Shown piece after piece: positions 1 through 8,507 of a stretch of DNA of 36,974 nucleotides. Origin of the DNA: Desulfosarcina sp. (GTDB taxonomy: Bacteria; Desulfobacterota; Desulfobacteria; Desulfobacterales; Desulfosarcinaceae); NCBI GenBank assembly GCA_014237405.1, contig JABZFO010000040.1, positions 1 through 36,974 of the forward strand, in the 5' to 3' direction. The notes under the pieces are model-generated. The model had not been told where the DNA came from, searched no databases, and worked only from the letters and a program-made list of their open reading frames with translations. Made by a program: the position numbers and the translations under genes. Position 1 is the stretch's first letter; every line of letters starts with the position of its first letter.

Positions 1-89
1 TAAATTCACTATGCTGGGCATTTATAAGAAAGCATGGCTGCTATTTGCGTACGTAATTACATTTAAATACGTAACACAATCAAACCTAA

Positions 90-428
90 TGGATCATTGA
101 GAACTTTGGACTCTCAAGTGAATCAAATTATCAGTATTTTAAACACCTTCAACTGAACCAGGGGCTACAGTCCGTACTTTGCCAACTTGTCATTGCCCCT
201 GCCCTGGTATGCGTTTTGGAACAGATGATGAGGAAGGACAATGATGAGGATTTCATATTTGATGAGCTCCGTTGGTACAAGGTGCTGTCAAAAAAATTAA
301 GGGGGTTGGGTATTGATCCCGATAAAGATTCATGGCCTAAATCATCCGTCGATTTAGCGCAGAAACTGATTTCCGGCCCATTAACGAAATCGTTAGAGGC
401 AATTAGCATAATGGAGGAACCTTCATAA
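90..428 (+). pseudogene. Left-edge remnant ORF upstream of the DUF6339-like gene
   Basis: The frame is open from the TAA at 87-89 to the stop at 426-428, about 112 codons of plausible coding sequence with no good start at its beginning. The first usable starts are TTG at 216 or ATG at 225/228, which would give a 66-70 aa protein. The stop overlaps the next ATG by one base (TAATG), so it was probably translated with the following gene. The upstream sequence has stops in this frame (72-74 and 87-89), so this is either the C-terminal remnant of a longer gene or a small protein with a late start. I do not recognise the family; the C-terminal part is mixed-charge and helical-looking. Confidence 0.4.
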
Positions 429-1186
429 TGCCGAATCTTCGTTACATCAGGGAGACGCATTTAGATGACCTTAGGAGCCATCTTTTAGATAATGTACAGC
501 GCTATACAGAGGACAATCCGTGGATCGAGAGCTTTTTTAATGAGAGCAGCTGGCAATTGTCTTCAAAAATTTCTTATGATGAAATTGAGCTGGTAATGCC
601 TGAAAGCCCTACAATCCATCATGATTTAGAAAACACGAAAAGACTCTACAGCGCAATGAAAGCCATGACCTTGACGCAGGCCTGCGATGAGAGGTTGTGG
701 GCTATGATGGCTCATTTTACCTTTTGGGAATATATGCGGGCAAGGTGGCCTGCTGAGCGATATTTGAAAAGTCCCCAAAAAAAACTAAGAGACACTATGA
801 TAGAGCGCTACTTCGTTTTACCAAACCGAAGTAGGGGGCTCATTAGAAATGGGATCTCCAGGCTTTGGTGGTATGGACATGTCTCTTACGACGAAGCGAG
901 GGATGACCCCTTTGAATTGACTGCAGTATTGTTAAAAAAGTTGGATGTTGCTGAGACTCTTCTCGGCCGTGCTTTTTCCTACAATGAAAAAGTCACCAAA
1001 ACTATCTTGTCCATATTGGTGGACTTGGAAAAATCTGGAAAGCCTTTTGACAAAAGAGACCCCTTTAGAGACCTTATGAAGTTTGTAAACCAAGTCGGTG
1101 GTGTAACTATATTAGATGCTCTGGCTCCCAATGAACTTAAAAGCATCCTTTACAACAAAATCAGCCAGCTCGCGGCTGCGATTTAG
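428..1186 (+). CDS. DUF6339-like protein of restriction/repair loci
   Basis: This 252-aa protein starts at an ATG overlapping the preceding stop, with a strong GGAGG Shine-Dalgarno at 413-417. It has no signal peptide or membrane segment and is rich in Trp, Arg and acidic residues, with an RLWWYGH motif near residue 147. The overall pattern resembles DUF6339, a family of unknown function often found beside Vsr endonucleases and cytosine methylases in restriction-modification loci; this is recognition by pattern, not a search. The vsr gene follows after 10 nt, consistent with an operon. No methylase lies in the visible part, so it may be left of the window or lost. A direct biochemical role cannot be assigned. 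Confidence 0.6.
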   Translation: MPNLRYIRETHLDDLRSHLLDNVQRYTEDNPWIESFFNESSWQLSSKISYDEIELVMPESPTIHHDLENTKRLYSAMKAMTLTQACDERLWAMMAHFTFWEYMRARWPAERYLKSPQKKLRDTMIERYFVLPNRSRGLIRNGISRLWWYGHVSYDEARDDPFELTAVLLKKLDVAETLLGRAFSYNEKVTKTILSILVDLEKSGKPFDKRDPFRDLMKFVNQVGGVTILDALAPNELKSILYNKISQLAAAI

Positions 1187-1196
1187 GGAAATTATC

Positions 1197-1625
1197 GTGG
1201 CTGACCGGATGACAAAAAGCCAGCGCTCCTATACAATGTCTCGCATCAAGTCCAAAGGGAATCAGAGCACTGAACTGAAGACGGTCGCCATATTCAAAGA
1301 GTACGGGATCAAGGGGTGGAGACGGAACCAGAAGGTAGAAGGCAACCCCGATTTTATTTTCCGCCAACAAAAAGTAGCAATTTTTATCGATGGGTGTTTT
1401 TGGCACGGTTGCCCAAAGTGCTATATACCACCTAAATCCAACATCGCATATTGGGAGACGAAAATAGCACGAAACAGAAAGCGTGACAGAACAATTACCA
1501 AGGTCCTTACAGGAAAAAATTGGACGGTATTGCGTTTCTGGGAGCACTCCCTCATGAGACCAAAGTATGTGGCCAATAAAGTACTTCATGCCTTGAGCGC
1601 CATAGAGCCGATCGACAAAAACTAA
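1197..1625 (+). CDS. vsr: Very short patch repair (Vsr) endonuclease
   Basis: Vsr nicks DNA beside T:G mismatches formed by deamination of 5-methylcytosine and normally accompanies a Dcm-type methylase. The GTG at 1197 gives 142 aa, the usual family length, beginning ADRMTKSQRSYTMSRI, which matches the typical N-terminus ending in MSRI; AGGGA lies about 8 nt upstream. Recognisable blocks are the MSRIKSKGNQSTE region, the catalytic NPDF (Asp of the nuclease fold), the FIDGCFWHGC block with zinc-ligand Cys/His residues, and the late WTVLRFWEH block. An earlier ATG at 1116 in the same frame would overlap the upstream gene and lacks family similarity. It is convergent with the integrase remnant, whose stop is 31 nt away. 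Confidence 0.92.
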   Translation: MADRMTKSQRSYTMSRIKSKGNQSTELKTVAIFKEYGIKGWRRNQKVEGNPDFIFRQQKVAIFIDGCFWHGCPKCYIPPKSNIAYWETKIARNRKRDRTITKVLTGKNWTVLRFWEHSLMRPKYVANKVLHALSAIEPIDKN

Positions 1626-1656
1626 TTTTCTGCTATCGTTCAAAAACAACACACAA

Positions 1657-3370
1657 TTATCGCTTCATTACCCACTGGCCCCCTTTCAAGTGGCCCCAAT
1701 CCAGCGGGTATTCCAACTTAGAAACAGCCTCGTCATACAACACTCTCGGGGGATATTTCTTACCATACCGGGCCATGGTCATTCCCTCCAAGGCATGCCC
1801 ATGGAGTTCATGTAAGATGCTGATATTGACAACCTTGTGCTTCATTGCGGTGATGAAGGTATGCCGGAAGCTATGAAAGGTTTTCTTCGGGCTGTCCACC
1901 CCACAGCGCACCCGGTATCGGCCAAACCACTTGCTGACAGTCTGGCTGTAGCCGTCACGCTGTTGCTTAAGATTAGGAAACAGCCGAGTGTGACCATTTG
2001 ATCTGAGTGACTTGGCGTAATCCGGCAGCTTGAGTTCATCAACAAGCACCGGGTGTAGCGGGACCAGTCGCTTAGATGACAAGTTCTTAAGCTTCTTTTC
2101 GTCGTCGTCATTGATGTCCAGCAACCATAGGCCGTCCTCCTGCCTGATATCATCCATGGTGCAGTTGGCAGATCTCCTCTATCCGGCAGCCGGTATAAAG
2201 GGCAATGATGGGTGTCCAGAACTGGTAGCCCCGCTTGAAGCCATCCTGGCGGTACTCCTTTGAGTCAAACAGGGCCTTGAGGTCCTCTGTGTCAAAGGCA
2301 TCCCGGAACTCATCTGGGCGCTTCTTAACGGCGAGTTTCAGGTTATCCGCCGGGTTAACGGTGATAAAGCCGTTCTTCACGGCATAGTTAAAGAAGGCGC
2401 TCACCTGACCCAGTAGCTTGTTGACTGTGCCCAATGCCACTGTCTTGGGGTGACTCATAGCAAGGAGTTCCTTGATAGTTTTATCCCTGTATCGAGGAAT
2501 CTTTGACATGTTAGGCGGCAGCTTCAGAAGGGTTTCTTTGAACTCCCGGACATCGGGCCGGTCAATGGTGCTTATCGGAATGTCACCCATGACTCTCACG
2601 AACAGACCAAGGCTTGCTGTGATCTCCGCTTGGCTCTTGGCAGTCCACTGGCCCACGGCCTCAGCCTCCCGGATATAATGCTGGATAACCTCTGTGAGCT
2701 TCTGCCCGGGGTCAAGGGTATCCTCGGCAGCACGATCGGAAGCCCCGGGAGCGGCATTAACGGAGGCCTGTGCCTCATCAAGGAATCCCAACTCGTCGCT
2801 GTAATCGCCTTGTTCACGCCTCCTGAAGACCTCAATAAATCGCAGATATACCTTGAGATAGTCCCGGTTGAGTTTTTTATACGCCAGAGAATCCTTGTCG
2901 GCTGTTAGGCCGTGGCGGTTTAAAATGTGCTCTTCGACGTCCTTTTTGTGCGTGCCCTCTAATACAGGGTGCATACCCACCAGTTGGTCCTTGGTGAACT
3001 GCTCCAGCACATCAAGATTCCTGAGGCGCTCCTTTATGGTGTTCTGTGGTGGCTCTTCGATTCGGCGCTCTTCGGCGGTATCCAAGGCCCACTTCAGCCA
3101 GTCCCTCAGCAGGCTGTGAATCTGGTTTGTCTGCAGCTCAGGCATATTGCCTCTCCTTATTCTGGTGATGATCCGGTGGGTTGCCGTGGCCATGGCTCTG
3201 GCCCTGACCTTGGCTAAACCCAGTTTTCCAGTCCGGAGGGAATACCTTAGTTCCGTCCGTTTAACAACCGCCTGGACGTCTTTGGGGACGCAGTATCTGA
3301 AGATGTAGCCGGATGGATGGCGCTTGAGGTAGGTGGGTGAGGTGTGGGTTCCTGCGGTACGAGCAGCCAT
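1657..3370 (-). pseudogene. Tyrosine recombinase/integrase (DUF6538 N-terminus), broken by a one-base frameshift
   Basis: The N-terminal part (3370 to about 2152) has a DUF6538-like arm-binding domain, a core-binding region and the first catalytic Arg in the TGCRIEEI box. It then runs into TGA in QLH-HG-stop. The rest (from the ATG at 2157 to 1657) continues in another frame with the HSFRH box, the LHGH box and the tyrosine in MARYGKKY. Removing one C from CACCATGG at about 2154 joins the halves as QLHMDDI. All catalytic residues are therefore present but split, so this copy is probably inactive unless the shift is a sequencing error or is recoded. I set the start at 3370 because a perfect AAGGAGG precedes that ATG by 5 nt; 3406 is upstream of it. 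Its 5' end faces the attachment repeat at 3486, so it belongs to the element extending left. Confidence 0.85.
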
Positions 3371-3441
3371 GTCAGCCTCCTTGGATCGGATAACAGGTTC
3401 GGACAAAGAGTCCGTCTGTCATTGTCCAATCCAAGTGGCTT

Positions 3442-3468
3442 AAAAAATAAAAGCCCTTAATAACGGGC
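3442..3468 (-). terminator. Rho-independent terminator-like hairpin on the minus strand
   Basis: Read on the minus strand, GCCC and GGGC arms with an 8-nt AT-rich loop are followed by TTTTATTTTTT. It lies just left of the tRNA-derived repeat at 3486 and mirrors the hairpin left of the intact tRNA-Ala (32682-32710), so it probably once ended tRNA transcription at this integration site. Confidence 0.5.
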
Positions 3469-3485
3469 CTTTAGAGAGGTATTGA

Positions 3486-3499
3486 TGGTGGAGGTGAGG
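3486..3499. other. Left attachment site (att) repeat of the island
   Basis: TGGTGGAGGTGAGG is identical to 32742-32755, the reverse complement of the last 14 nt of tRNA-Ala including its CCA. The two sequences diverge immediately after it. It separates the left integrase remnant from the island. Confidence 0.7.
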
Positions 3500-3562
3500 T
3501 CTATCAAATAATATGAAAATAAATAACGATTACAGTATGATATAAATATTATTTCTATTGCC

Positions 3563-3580
3563 TACCCCCAAAATTACCCC
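3563..3580. promoter_or_regulatory. Putative integrase arm-type sites, left end
   Basis: On the minus strand this reads GGGGTAATTTTGGGGGTA. TTTTGGGGGTA recurs exactly at the right end of the island (from 32577), upstream of the integrase. Matching motifs near both ends fit integrase arm-binding sites. Confidence 0.45.
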
Positions 3581-3624
3581 TTAAATTTTAATCCTCTATC
3601 CAACTACCAGCTACAAAAGGACAT

Positions 3625-3674
3625 GCACCGGACTCCAAATTCGGGGTTGGGCCCGGGTGACTTCTGGCCTGCCA
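3625..3674 (+). pseudogene. Degenerate 3' half of a tRNA-Trp (CCA anticodon)
   Basis: An anticodon arm is clear: stem 3628-3632 pairs with 3640-3644 around loop CTCCAAA, with CCA at 3635-3637. The segment ends in TGGCCTGCCA, like the acceptor 3' side of tRNA-Trp. The T-arm lacks a normal TTCGA loop and no matching D-arm or 5' acceptor strand lies upstream, so this is a fragment and not a working tRNA. It may be a former attachment site carried in the island. Confidence 0.45.
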
Positions 3675-3821
3675 ATATAAAATGGGGTCCAGCTTCACGG
3701 TTGCATCCCTTGTCTCTTTGAAGACCATCCGTTCACATCAAACCAGCTCATCGATCAAAGAACCAGTTATGTGAGTTACAACGGCCGGTCACCGTAGCGC
3801 TGAAGGTAGGTACAAACCTAT

Positions 3822-3945
3822 CGATGGGCCTGTCGCTTCGCTCCAGGTCCATCGGGCGCAGTTGAGTCGTGGCGGGTTCGCGAAGCGCAGCCCATCAACG
3901 CAGTTCGAGCAGACAAGCAGAGTTTGCTCCTCAACTGCACCCGAT
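3822..3945. repeat. Cluster of inverted and direct repeats in the island's left non-coding region
   Basis: CGATGGGCCTG (3822-3832) pairs with CAGGTCCATCG (3844-3854). ATCGGGCGCAGTTGAG (3851-3866) pairs with CTCAACTGCACCCGAT (3930-3945) with one mismatch. A related copy of CCATC..GCAGTT.GAG lies at 3891-3909. The segment has the nested imperfect symmetry of a folded recombination site and slightly resembles integron attC sites, but there is no clear GTTRRRY core. No gene is visible in 3675-4677 apart from this and the hairpin at 4418. Confidence 0.5.
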
Positions 3946-4417
3946 AGATTACATGCACACTGAGTTGGCTAAAAGTTTGTTGGAGAGTCGGAGCGGCTCC
4001 GCGAGCTACAACCTACGGGCTCACTAGCCTCCCCAACATCTATCTGCGGGAAAGGTACCAGTAATCACAGTTTTCGGTGGGGTTCGTTTTCGTAGGTTAG
4101 CCATTACTAGTCTGTATATTGCTTTGAATTTCTGCCAGTTAAGCTATGGCAAGTAAACCCACGTTTTTTAGCGACCCGTTTTCCGTGCGATATGCACAAT
4201 TATTCTGAATTTGGATTTAGGTTTTGCAGAGATAGGCTATATCCTATTTTTAGCCCTTGACCATCGGTACAATTCCATCCTATATTTTAAATATTAGCAT
4301 TCATTCACAGCACCCTCCTTTTACTATATCGAAGCGATATTTGCGACTGAATGTTCGGTCAACTCTGATGGGTGTTTCTTCCTTAAGAGGTATATGATCA
4401 GAAGTAAAGAAATCACT

Positions 4418-4465
4418 TGAATCGGATTATCCACGGCCATAGGCTGCGGCCTTTCGCCCGATTCA
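4418..4465. repeat. Long imperfect hairpin in non-coding DNA
   Basis: TGAATCGG (4418-4425) and CCGATTCA (4458-4465) form perfect 8-bp arms, and GGCC repeats within the loop can form an inner stem. There is no U-tract, so it is not an ordinary terminator. It lies 210 nt upstream of the three-gene operon; the rest of 4470-4677 is AT-rich and shows no gene. Confidence 0.4.
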
Positions 4466-4677
4466 TGGCTTTCGGTCACTGGGATTTCAAGAACATTTTA
4501 CATGCATATCCCATAAGCTCTGACCACGCCCAGAGGGTGTGGATTTCTACGGCACATTAAAAAGGGCCAAAAAGAATATCATAAAAAAATCATCTGGTTA
4601 ACTGTAACTGAAAAACAGGATTTACTGAAATTGTTTAACCGTTTTTTTCTGAATGCTTAATTACACCCTGAAAGACC

Positions 4678-5634
4678 ATGATGGATAAGTCAATGAATGC
4701 TGGTTGGGCGATGTCGAATCTGGCAGCCCTCATCGTCTCCGGATTGTCTGTTTCGTGGTGGGTACTCTACCATACCGATCTTTTTCCTGTGGTCGGCGGT
4801 CTGCTGGGTCTAGGCGGATTCTTTGCTTGGATTGCGTTTGTTATCAATATCCTCAGCGATACCCGCAAGAAACAGATTCAGGACTGTTTCGACAAACACT
4901 TCCTCCAGCAGCGCTGGCTTTGTTTGTTACTTGCGGGATTGTTGGTCATTGGATGGTTGATTCTCGCCCCTAACAGGGGAACGCTCCTCGTGGATAGCCT
5001 AGAGACCATGGCCAGCCATCTCGTTAAGGTAAGTGATATTCACGAGGGCATGCCGGTGACGGATACCCCAGTCCAAAGAGTGGTACTTGCACCTCGCAGT
5101 TCGGCCAAGATCCTACTCCCAACCTCTTGGTTCGGAAGCAGGAAATACCACGTGAAAATTTCGGGCTTGCCTGCCAGAAGCGTAACAGTAAGCGGGCTTC
5201 GTCGTCAATCTCTGTTGGTTCCTGATATGTTGATCGAACGGCCGGTTCTTCTCGCCCGTCCGTCCGCGAAGCTCAGCGGACCTGTGTCGGATGGCTTCAG
5301 CTTGCAGGTTCTCTTTGACGGAGAGGAAATCGGCGTCATTGATGAGTATAAAGGCGAAGCTGTATGGATAGGTGCGGACGACGACGTGAAGGTACCTGAG
5401 GAATTGGTCGCGGAGTGGCGTCTTGAGTTCACGGGGTTGGATTCGAAAGGTCTCAACCGCTGGCTTCGTCCGGTGGCCTTAGCCTCGACTCTCGATATAC
5501 CACCCTCGACCAAGGTCACTGTTAATCTACTTCGTCGCGAGGACCAAACGGTTATTTATTCAAAGGCTCTCTATATCTCAAAGTCGGGCAAAGCCCGCCG
5601 GTTTCCCGAGGAGGTGGTGCTGGATGTGCCATAA
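4678..5634 (+). CDS. Membrane protein of unknown function, first gene of a three-gene operon
   Basis: The protein is 318 aa. Hydrophobic segments lie at about residues 15-58 (two helices, LIVSGLSVSWWVLY and GGLLGLGGFFAWIAFVINIL) and 79-97, followed by a soluble region of about 220 residues rich in beta-type Val/Leu/Ser patterns and ending in LDVP. The soluble part is probably on the outer face of the membrane. ATGs at 4678, 4681 and 4693 are all possible starts; a weak GAAAG precedes 4678. Its stop overlaps the next gene by 11 nt, suggesting coupled translation. I do not recognise the family. It is the first gene after about 1.3 kb of non-coding DNA, so its promoter probably lies there. Confidence 0.75.
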   Translation: MMDKSMNAGWAMSNLAALIVSGLSVSWWVLYHTDLFPVVGGLLGLGGFFAWIAFVINILSDTRKKQIQDCFDKHFLQQRWLCLLLAGLLVIGWLILAPNRGTLLVDSLETMASHLVKVSDIHEGMPVTDTPVQRVVLAPRSSAKILLPTSWFGSRKYHVKISGLPARSVTVSGLRRQSLLVPDMLIERPVLLARPSAKLSGPVSDGFSLQVLFDGEEIGVIDEYKGEAVWIGADDDVKVPEELVAEWRLEFTGLDSKGLNRWLRPVALASTLDIPPSTKVTVNLLRREDQTVIYSKALYISKSGKARRFPEEVVLDVP

Positions 5635-6499
5635 AAAGGGGATTTTCGCACTGTGTGTGTTGGCCGTTTTCGCAGGGTGGGCCCAGGCGGGGTTTACCGC
5701 TGAGACCGTGCCCATCGGCGTTGACGTCGGTTTCGAAGTCGACGTTATCACTCACACTTGGACCAACGAGATGAGGGAAAAGGTTTTTGCCGAATCGCGA
5801 CAGGAGCTTGCCCTCTATTTGAAATCCGTATACCCGCACTGGGACTTCCGCCACGATAAACAGCCCCGCAACCGGTCTATGTCGCTGCGAATTGTCGATC
5901 CGGATCAGGACGACAATCTGATTGAAGCCGAACTTCAACTGGATGTGCGTTCCGGCGGTCGGCTTGATCGACAATGGACCGCGTCCTGGCTTCTCGCAGT
6001 TGACATTCAGTATCGACGATATCCCAAGGCAAAAAAGATGGCAAGCAGCTTAACGCATCTTTTTAAAAAGCGTTTCATCGATGACCGAAATGTGAAGTTT
6101 CGAGAATGGCTCCATGAAAGAGTCCCTGTGGCAAGAGATGGTGTTTGGCTGAATGTAAGCGCCCAGTATCCTGGGTTTTGGATCGTCCTTTCGATGTCTT
6201 ACGAGGCCTTCCACGAACTGAGTTCATCGGTTTTCGAGATCGCGGGCAAACCTGTGACTGGTTTGTCCGAAAAGCTTGAAGCCCACGGCATCGGCCAGGC
6301 CATGCCGTATCCTCCAGTTCCCGCGGTGGCCAAGAAATATGACGGTCTAGTCGTTCAGGCAGTTCGTCGTGTTGTCGCCGGCCAGTTCCAACCGTTGGCA
6401 TCCCGTGTGCGTGCGCTTACACTAGGTCCTGTTTACCTCATCAAGGAGGTACCCCCCACCGACCAGGATGTATATCTATTCGAGGAGGACACACAGTGA
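5624..6499 (+). CDS. Exported protein of unknown function, second gene of the operon
   Basis: The protein is 291 aa, starting MCHKKGIFALCVLAVFAGWAQA, a clear Sec signal peptide with cleavage probably after AQA or slightly later. The mature part is soluble, mixed alpha/beta by appearance, with many aromatic and charged residues and no recognised catalytic motif. It overlaps the upstream gene by 11 nt and the downstream gene by 4 nt (GTGA), so the three proteins are probably made in fixed ratio and may form an envelope complex with the membrane protein and the TPR protein. Function is unknown. Confidence 0.75.
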   Translation: MCHKKGIFALCVLAVFAGWAQAGFTAETVPIGVDVGFEVDVITHTWTNEMREKVFAESRQELALYLKSVYPHWDFRHDKQPRNRSMSLRIVDPDQDDNLIEAELQLDVRSGGRLDRQWTASWLLAVDIQYRRYPKAKKMASSLTHLFKKRFIDDRNVKFREWLHERVPVARDGVWLNVSAQYPGFWIVLSMSYEAFHELSSSVFEIAGKPVTGLSEKLEAHGIGQAMPYPPVPAVAKKYDGLVVQAVRRVVAGQFQPLASRVRALTLGPVYLIKEVPPTDQDVYLFEEDTQ

Positions 6500-8247
6500 G
6501 AAGTACTTTACAACTCTTGGTGTGGTGTGTGCTTCTGAGTAGTGTGAGCGCCTTTGGTAGTGAGCCCGTGATGTTGGAGCCCGCCCAAGACACGATACAG
6601 CCGGAACTCCCCGCCGATACGGGACACCGGTCCGCACCTATCAAAAACGCACTGAGCCCCCCCGTCACCGTAGTCCCAACTAGGCACAAGTTCGATCTGA
6701 GGCATTCGACTCCGCCGGTAAGTAAGGACTGGAAATCCCGTATGGACCAAGCCGATATACTGATCAAGGCAGGCCACACACACGAGGCAACCGCCTATTT
6801 CGAGAAAGCAATCTACGCTGCGGATACGCTCGAACTGAAAACACAGACTACGGTCACGTGGGCCAACGCTCTAAGCCGCGCTTCGCGAGTCCGCAATGAC
6901 GACCCGGAGCTTCAAGTGAAAGCCGCGGAGCTATACCATTCTGCCCTGCCGCGAGTCACCGGCGATCTCAAGCGGCTCACATTCAACAACTATGGCAGTC
7001 TGCTTCTCCGACAGGATAATCCAATGGAGGCTCTGGCCGTTCTACGGGCGGTCGAGGAGGATTACGCCCGTGAGTCAGAGCCAGTAGAGCGGTCGCGCTA
7101 CCTCTACAATCTTGCGAGAGCTTTCGAGAAAAATGACGAATTAGCAGCCGCAAAGGACCGGTACCAGAAATCGGCGGTTGCCGACCCGAAGTTTACGCCG
7201 GCTTCACGCGCTGTGTCTCGCGTGCTTCTGAAACTGATTGCCCGACCGGACTTGGTAAAGGAGACAGCTCAGTGGCTAGACACTGTCGTGGATCACGGAG
7301 ACCTCTCTCTGACGCAGGAGACCATTCGATCTGTTCTGACACGGTCGGATTGGGTGAGTCAACCGGGATTCGAAAAGGTGCTTATCTCGTTGATGCGCTA
7401 CCTGACGGTGACACGAGTAGGACCGCAGGAGTTTAAAAAGCAGTGGCAAAAGAATCTTACAGTCACCGGCGAAGCACATCAAGACACCCGTCTGGTCGCC
7501 AGGGAAATGGTTGCGGCTTACTACGAAGATTTTCCGATCGCATTTGAACCGGAGCGCGGGCATTCTCGCTTCGTAGCTTCTCTGCGCGCTGCAGGCCAAC
7601 CGGACGCGGAGCGCGTCGTTTCCGCGTTTATGAAAATAATCGGTGACGGCTACCTGGCTATAGAGCAGGAAGATCAAGCTCTGCAGCGTTACGCGTTGGC
7701 TTGGACCTTGGATACAACAAATATGGAAGCAGCTCTTTATGCGGCAGACGTCTTGCTCAAGCGCCGAGAAAAGATTGATCAGAGCAATGATCTGCTCAAT
7801 CAATTTATCTTTTTCCTGTTCGAAGGAAAGGGTCGGGCCTATTTAGGGAAGGATTGGGAGAACATCCTCCGGTTCCACATGGTTCTTGGCACAATTTATG
7901 TGCAGCGAGGTGAGTGGGGTTTTTCAGGCAATCCGCAGAGCGCAATCTTCCAACTTGAGCACGCCATCGAGGCGCATAAAAGGCTTTTCTCTCAGGTCCA
8001 GGAAGATGCTGGACCGATCGCTGGGGTAAAGGCCGAATTGGCCTATTCCTACGAAGAGGCTGGACACTACCGTTCTGCCGGCGCCACATACGTTGATGCT
8101 GCCGAAACTGCAATGGTGGAGGGAGATCACGAACTTACAAGAACGGTCGTGGAAAAGATCAGCCGAGCGACCGGGCGTCTGGATTTAAGCGAGCAAGACG
8201 ATCGACGGGTCGAGCACATAAGGAAACTCCTCAAGGCGCCGCAGTAG
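6496..8247 (+). CDS. Exported TPR-repeat protein, third gene of the operon
   Basis: The protein is 583 aa with a GTG start inside the stop of the previous gene. The N-terminus has a signal peptide (hydrophobic LLVWCVLLSSVSAFG, about residues 5-20). From about residue 85 it is helical and Ala-rich with TPR-like units, for example AGHTHEATAYFEKAIYAAD, NPMEALAVLRAVEEDYA and ELAAAKDRYQKSAVADP, and further helical units near residues 395-430 and 510-550. TPR proteins act as scaffolds for protein-protein contacts, so this is likely the partner-binding part of an envelope complex with the two preceding products. A GC-rich hairpin (CCGACCTTCGGCCGG, about 8265-8280) lies just after the stop and may contribute to termination. 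The pathway is unknown. Confidence 0.75.
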   Translation: MRSTLQLLVWCVLLSSVSAFGSEPVMLEPAQDTIQPELPADTGHRSAPIKNALSPPVTVVPTRHKFDLRHSTPPVSKDWKSRMDQADILIKAGHTHEATAYFEKAIYAADTLELKTQTTVTWANALSRASRVRNDDPELQVKAAELYHSALPRVTGDLKRLTFNNYGSLLLRQDNPMEALAVLRAVEEDYARESEPVERSRYLYNLARAFEKNDELAAAKDRYQKSAVADPKFTPASRAVSRVLLKLIARPDLVKETAQWLDTVVDHGDLSLTQETIRSVLTRSDWVSQPGFEKVLISLMRYLTVTRVGPQEFKKQWQKNLTVTGEAHQDTRLVAREMVAAYYEDFPIAFEPERGHSRFVASLRAAGQPDAERVVSAFMKIIGDGYLAIEQEDQALQRYALAWTLDTTNMEAALYAADVLLKRREKIDQSNDLLNQFIFFLFEGKGRAYLGKDWENILRFHMVLGTIYVQRGEWGFSGNPQSAIFQLEHAIEAHKRLFSQVQEDAGPIAGVKAELAYSYEEAGHYRSAGATYVDAAETAMVEGDHELTRTVVEKISRATGRLDLSEQDDRRVEHIRKLLKAPQ

Positions 8248-8359
8248 CCGCTTTTAGAAAAAACACCGACCTTCGGCCGGGCACGTTGGTTTTCTTTGGT
8301 TATTTTGCGGCTGGTTGCACGAATGTTGGGTTTACCTCTTATTGCGAAGCTCGGGTTAA

Positions 8360-8382
8360 TACCCCACTGCTTGCGGCGGGGT
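8360..8382. repeat. REP-like palindrome
   Basis: TACCCC and GGGGTA arms enclose CTGCTTGCGGC, resembling the short palindromic repeats common in intergenic regions of proteobacteria. It lies between the three-gene operon and the small ORF at 8406. Only one copy is visible here. Confidence 0.4.
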
Positions 8383-8405
8383 AGTTCATTCAAGAAAGGT
8401 TTCCC

Positions 8406-8507
8406 ATGGGTACGCTGACCATTTACGGAACACTTACCGAGCTCTCCACCAACCAACCGGCGTCAGGGTTCACTGTGGAGGTTGCCTCTATCGTTGACGG
8501 GGCGTAA
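8406..8507 (+). pseudogene. Short, probably decayed ORF
   Basis: An ATG with AAGAAAGG 8 nt upstream opens 33 codons (MGTLTIYGTLTELSTNQPAS...) ending in TAA at 8505. Downstream, coding-like fragments continue in shifted frames, including LTRAEARIVEAL directly after the stop and FSALAYAAAIETFVTIVRKIL ending at about 8718. This suggests a gene of about 100 codons broken by a stop and frameshifts. The family is not recognised. Confidence 0.35.

Noticed and set aside
1161-1652. A 163-codon frame on the minus strand
   Set aside because: It is antisense to vsr, whose motifs and length are typical.
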